DNA of 64,000 nt from positions 62,001-126,000 of the forward strand of contig CAWATW010000007.1 in assembly GCA_963785075.1 (NCBI GenBank). Direction: 5' to 3'. Under the pieces are notes generated by a model. It was not told where the DNA came from. It ran no database searches and saw only the letters and a program-made list of their open reading frames with translations. This document shows positions 61,517 through 64,000 of the stretch, piece by piece. The translations under genes were made by a program, and so were the position numbers. The stretch is from JAOUGY01 sp963785075 (lineage in GTDB: Bacteria; Actinomycetota; Acidimicrobiia; Spongiisociales; ZC4RG35). How positions within the stretch are numbered: the stretch's first letter is position 1; every line of letters starts with the position of its first letter.

Positions 61517-62668
61517 GTGGGGATCGTCGACTTCCTCGTCTCGGACCGTGCTCGGCGGGTTCTGAGTGAGTCCTACGATCGGATCTTTGATCCGATCCGA
61601 GACGTACCGTCGCTGAGAAGACACTTCTCGTCGCACGAAGCGTCGGCCCTCGCCGAGATGATGGCCGGTCGTTCGTTGGCTCGCGCCAAGTTCGGTGATT
61701 GGGCAGATCAGATGGTGTACACCCTCGAGGCGGTACAACAGGCCACGCCCCTCCCGGTGGCAGAGCATCGAGCCATCAGATTCCGGGGCCGAGCCCTCGT
61801 CGCCGACCTCGGATGCGGAATCGGGGGAGACGCGATGGCCCTTGACGGTCACGTCTTGGGCCTCGATCTGGACATGGAGCGGGTGGCGATGAGCGTCCAC
61901 AACGTGGCGGTGGCGGGGGGAAGGCTCTCGGGGGTGAGGGCGGACCTGAGCACCCTTCCTCCGTTCGGGGCGGATGCCGGGTTCGCAGATCCCGCTCGGC
62001 GCGACGCATCGGGAAGGAGGGTGTTCGATGTCGAGAGGTACAGTCCGCCTCTGTCGTTGTTGATGGAGCACTGGGTGCCGCACTACGGGGCGTTCGCCAT
62101 GAAGGTCCATCCGGGCGTCGACCACGAGCAGATCCCGAAGGCAGCCGAGGCGGAGTTCGTCTCTCTGGACGGTGATATGCGGGAAGCATGTCTCTGGATC
62201 GGAGACTTTCGCTCCACCGAGCGCACGCGGGCAACCGTGTTGCCGTCGGGCGAGTCGATCACCGGTACCCCACTGGGTGTCGAGCCCGTCGAGGGTGAGA
62301 TCTGCGCCTGGCTCTTCGAACCCGACGCCGCGGTCTTGCGGGCAGGCTTGGTCGGTGATCTCGCAATGATGTTGGGCCTCACGGCGCTCGACCGCACGAT
62401 CGCCTATCTCAGCGGCCCCGACCAGATCGAGTCACCCTTCCTCGAAGGCCACGAGGTGGAGGAGGTGATGCCCTTCAACGGCAAGCGGATCAGGTCGTAC
62501 CTGCGAGAGCGCAACGTCGGGCAGGTCACGGTGAAGAAGCGAGGCACGGCGGTCGACCCTGAAGCATTCCGCCGCGGACTCAAGTTGAGCGGAACGGAAC
62601 GCCGGGTTGTGGTTCTGACGAGATCGAAAGGAAGACCGGTGGCCGTGATCTGTGTTTCTGGCCGGTGA
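61517..62668 (+). CDS. SAM-dependent methyltransferase with THUMP-like domain
   Basis: 383 residues from a GTG adjacent to the preceding stop. Class I methyltransferase motif I is ALVADLGCGIGGDAMALDG, followed by a DPARRD catalytic-type loop (ADAGFADPARRDASGRR). The C-terminal ~90 residues (FNGKRIRSYLRERNVGQVTV) match the THUMP-like domain of this actinobacterial group. Likely acts on RNA; exact target unknown. Confidence 0.87.
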   Translation: MGIVDFLVSDRARRVLSESYDRIFDPIRDVPSLRRHFSSHEASALAEMMAGRSLARAKFGDWADQMVYTLEAVQQATPLPVAEHRAIRFRGRALVADLGCGIGGDAMALDGHVLGLDLDMERVAMSVHNVAVAGGRLSGVRADLSTLPPFGADAGFADPARRDASGRRVFDVERYSPPLSLLMEHWVPHYGAFAMKVHPGVDHEQIPKAAEAEFVSLDGDMREACLWIGDFRSTERTRATVLPSGESITGTPLGVEPVEGEICAWLFEPDAAVLRAGLVGDLAMMLGLTALDRTIAYLSGPDQIESPFLEGHEVEEVMPFNGKRIRSYLRERNVGQVTVKKRGTAVDPEAFRRGLKLSGTERRVVVLTRSKGRPVAVICVSGR

Positions 62669-62672
62669 TGGG

Positions 62673-63545
62673 TCAGAGTGGTCGGGCGAAGATCGTGCTC
62701 GACGTCACAGCGAATCCGGCGTGCTCCAGCGCCGCCGTCATCCACGAGAGCCCAGGGCTCATGACGCGTGCACGCTCGACCCGCGATCCATCGGCGAGGT
62801 CGAGAACGGCCCGCACCAGTCGCACGGCATCGAGGTCGGTTGTGGACAGCCACGGGATCGTCATCTCGCCCTTCTCATCGATGTCGACCATCGCCCACCC
62901 CGACGGGCAATGCCACAGCCTTCGGCCGGTGGCAGCGGCAACGAGGTCCTCCGGCCGGAGCCTGCGGAAGTGCCAGCCTATGGGAAAGAGCTCCCTGGCC
63001 AGCCTGGCGGAGTCAGAAGACGCCCACGCCATCCAGGCCATGTCCGCCTCGGTGGCGCGACCCGGCGTCAGACGCTCCTCGCCCGGAACACGCCGACCCC
63101 CGTTGGTCTGCGGAACCACCTCGGATCCCATCTCGAGGACTCCCGTCACCCATGGCGCAACAGGGTGGTAGCCGATCTGCTCCACCTGCCGGCGTGCCGG
63201 TTCATTCCAGTCCTCGACCATGAGACGAGCGACCAGGGCGCCCTTTTGCGCCGCCCAGGCGCATCCTGCGTCGTTGAGGCTTCGACCGATGCCGAGCCTC
63301 CGATGGTCGGGGTGGACGCGTGCGCCATGCATCCACGCCTCGGTCGGTGACAGCAGCAGGGTTCGTGCGATCGCCACCGGGACATCAGAAGCATCGACCG
63401 ACACCAGCACGACGCCTCGATCATCTTCGAGCCAACCGAGGAACTGGTCCGTCACATAGTCGCCCCAATGGAACGTGTCCCTTGTGAACCGGGCGATCGC
63501 CGTCAGGTCTGCCGGGGTCGCCGCTCGGATCGAGAACGAGCTCAT
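62673..63545 (-). CDS. GNAT-family N-acetyltransferase
   Basis: 290 residues from the ATG at 63545. The N-terminal GNAT domain has MHGARVHPDHRRLGIGRSLN (acetyl-CoA loop). The C-terminal half resembles a second, degenerate GNAT fold (SWMTAALEHAGFAVTSSTIF). Substrate unknown. ATGA overlap with the upstream histidine kinase gene. Confidence 0.85.
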   Translation of the reverse strand: MSSFSIRAATPADLTAIARFTRDTFHWGDYVTDQFLGWLEDDRGVVLVSVDASDVPVAIARTLLLSPTEAWMHGARVHPDHRRLGIGRSLNDAGCAWAAQKGALVARLMVEDWNEPARRQVEQIGYHPVAPWVTGVLEMGSEVVPQTNGGRRVPGEERLTPGRATEADMAWMAWASSDSARLARELFPIGWHFRRLRPEDLVAAATGRRLWHCPSGWAMVDIDEKGEMTIPWLSTTDLDAVRLVRAVLDLADGSRVERARVMSPGLSWMTAALEHAGFAVTSSTIFARPL

Positions 63546-64000
63546 GGCGCCGCGGGCAGACTCAGGCGGAAGCGACTGCGTCCACCGGTGTGCTCGTAGC
63601 GCAAGGTCCCACCCATCAGGTGAGCGAGCTCCCGCGAGACGTTCAACCCGAGCCCCACCGATGCGACATGGCCGGCCGGGTCGGCGCGGACGAAAGGCTC
63701 GAAGATCTCGTCGCGCACATGTTCTGGGATCTCGGCGCCGTCGTCGGACACCTCGACGGTTGCCCAACCGCCTTCGGTCGCCGCCACGACGGCGACGTCG
63801 GTCCCGCCGTATCGAACGGCATTCGTGAGGAGGTTCCTGGCGATCTGGCGCACGCGGGCAGCGTCGGCGATTGCCGTCGCCTGGCCAGAGAGGGACACAC
63901 CGGGGGTTCGAAGGCTGTCGATGACTCTGGCGACCTCGATGGCGAGCTCTACCCGTTCTGTAGCCACGTGGAGCCCGACGGTTCGTCCTCGGGCGGCCAC
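63542..64000 (-). CDS. Histidine kinase, C-terminal ATPase domain (5' end outside window)
   Basis: The last 152 residues of a sensor kinase. N-box RQIARNLLTNAVRYGGTDVA, G1 SDDGAEIPEHV, F-box FEPFVRADP and G2 VGLGLNVSRELAHLMGG are all present, though G1 reads DDGAE, not DDGPG. The order and wording resemble the intact kinase at 10096. H-box and sensor lie beyond the right edge. Confidence 0.88.
   Translation of the reverse strand: MAARGRTVGLHVATERVELAIEVARVIDSLRTPGVSLSGQATAIADAARVRQIARNLLTNAVRYGGTDVAVVAATEGGWATVEVSDDGAEIPEHVRDEIFEPFVRADPAGHVASVGLGLNVSRELAHLMGGTLRYEHTGGRSRFRLSLPAAP

Overview
The window is high-GC bacterial DNA with dense, often 4-bp-overlapping operons and frequent GTG/TTG starts. 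Gene content points to an actinobacterium: a GlnR-type regulator next to glnA, DUF3039, a TIGR03668-type PPOX protein, an Eis-like acetyltransferase, and a secreted protease carrying SLH-type repeats. The SLH repeat style and the membrane-protein repertoire resemble Acidimicrobiia, but that placement is inference. No rRNA, tRNA, phage or insertion sequence was recognised.

Layout. 1-8.8 kb: a two-gene ABC exporter, a thioesterase, two small membrane proteins set among intergenic heptamer repeats, a phosphoribosyltransferase, a PPOX protein and an M20 peptidase. 8.9-15.5 kb: a signalling locus with one intact histidine kinase, two kinase-like proteins whose catalytic residues look lost, and two paralogous membrane-anchored stalk proteins. 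15.7-22.5 kb: a membrane alpha/beta hydrolase, DUF3039, two FAD oxidoreductases, a LysR regulator and a lipoprotein. 22.6-26.3 kb: a selenium locus, selA-selB followed by a peroxiredoxin-like gene read through an in-frame TGA, with a bacterial SECIS-like hairpin directly after the TGA. 26.3-35.3 kb: Nudix, MBL, RDD, Mrp and A-type carrier (divergent around a palindrome), RidA, aldo/keto reductase, ALDH7 and amidohydrolase.

35.3-39.8 kb is a copper/respiration region (cytochrome c, SCO, cupredoxin, a membrane protein and two PCu(A)C chaperones) enclosing a divergent ECF sigma/anti-sigma pair. 39.9-43.9 kb is a sulfur operon: an HTH-PocR regulator, an SQR-like flavoprotein, DUF1641, a TusE/DsrC-like protein, a DsrE-like protein and DUF302. 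A decayed haem-binding protein gene follows. 45.0-47.6 kb holds a secreted protein, glnR-like and glnA. 47.7-48.3 kb is a non-coding block with four ~95-bp units whose stems covary, followed by a continuous 7-nt repeat array. 48.3-51.8 kb holds an Eis-like acetyltransferase and small proteins. 51.8-62.7 kb contains hydantoinase/oxoprolinase A and B, a metzincin-like protease with SLH repeats, glycolate oxidase glcDEF, a membrane protein and a THUMP-like methyltransferase. The right edge has a GNAT protein and the C-terminus of another histidine kinase.

The observations most worth following are the UxxC selenoprotein with its selAB neighbours, the covarying 95-bp RNA-like repeats upstream of glnA, the dispersed heptamer-register repeats, and the kinase/kinase-like/stalk-protein locus.
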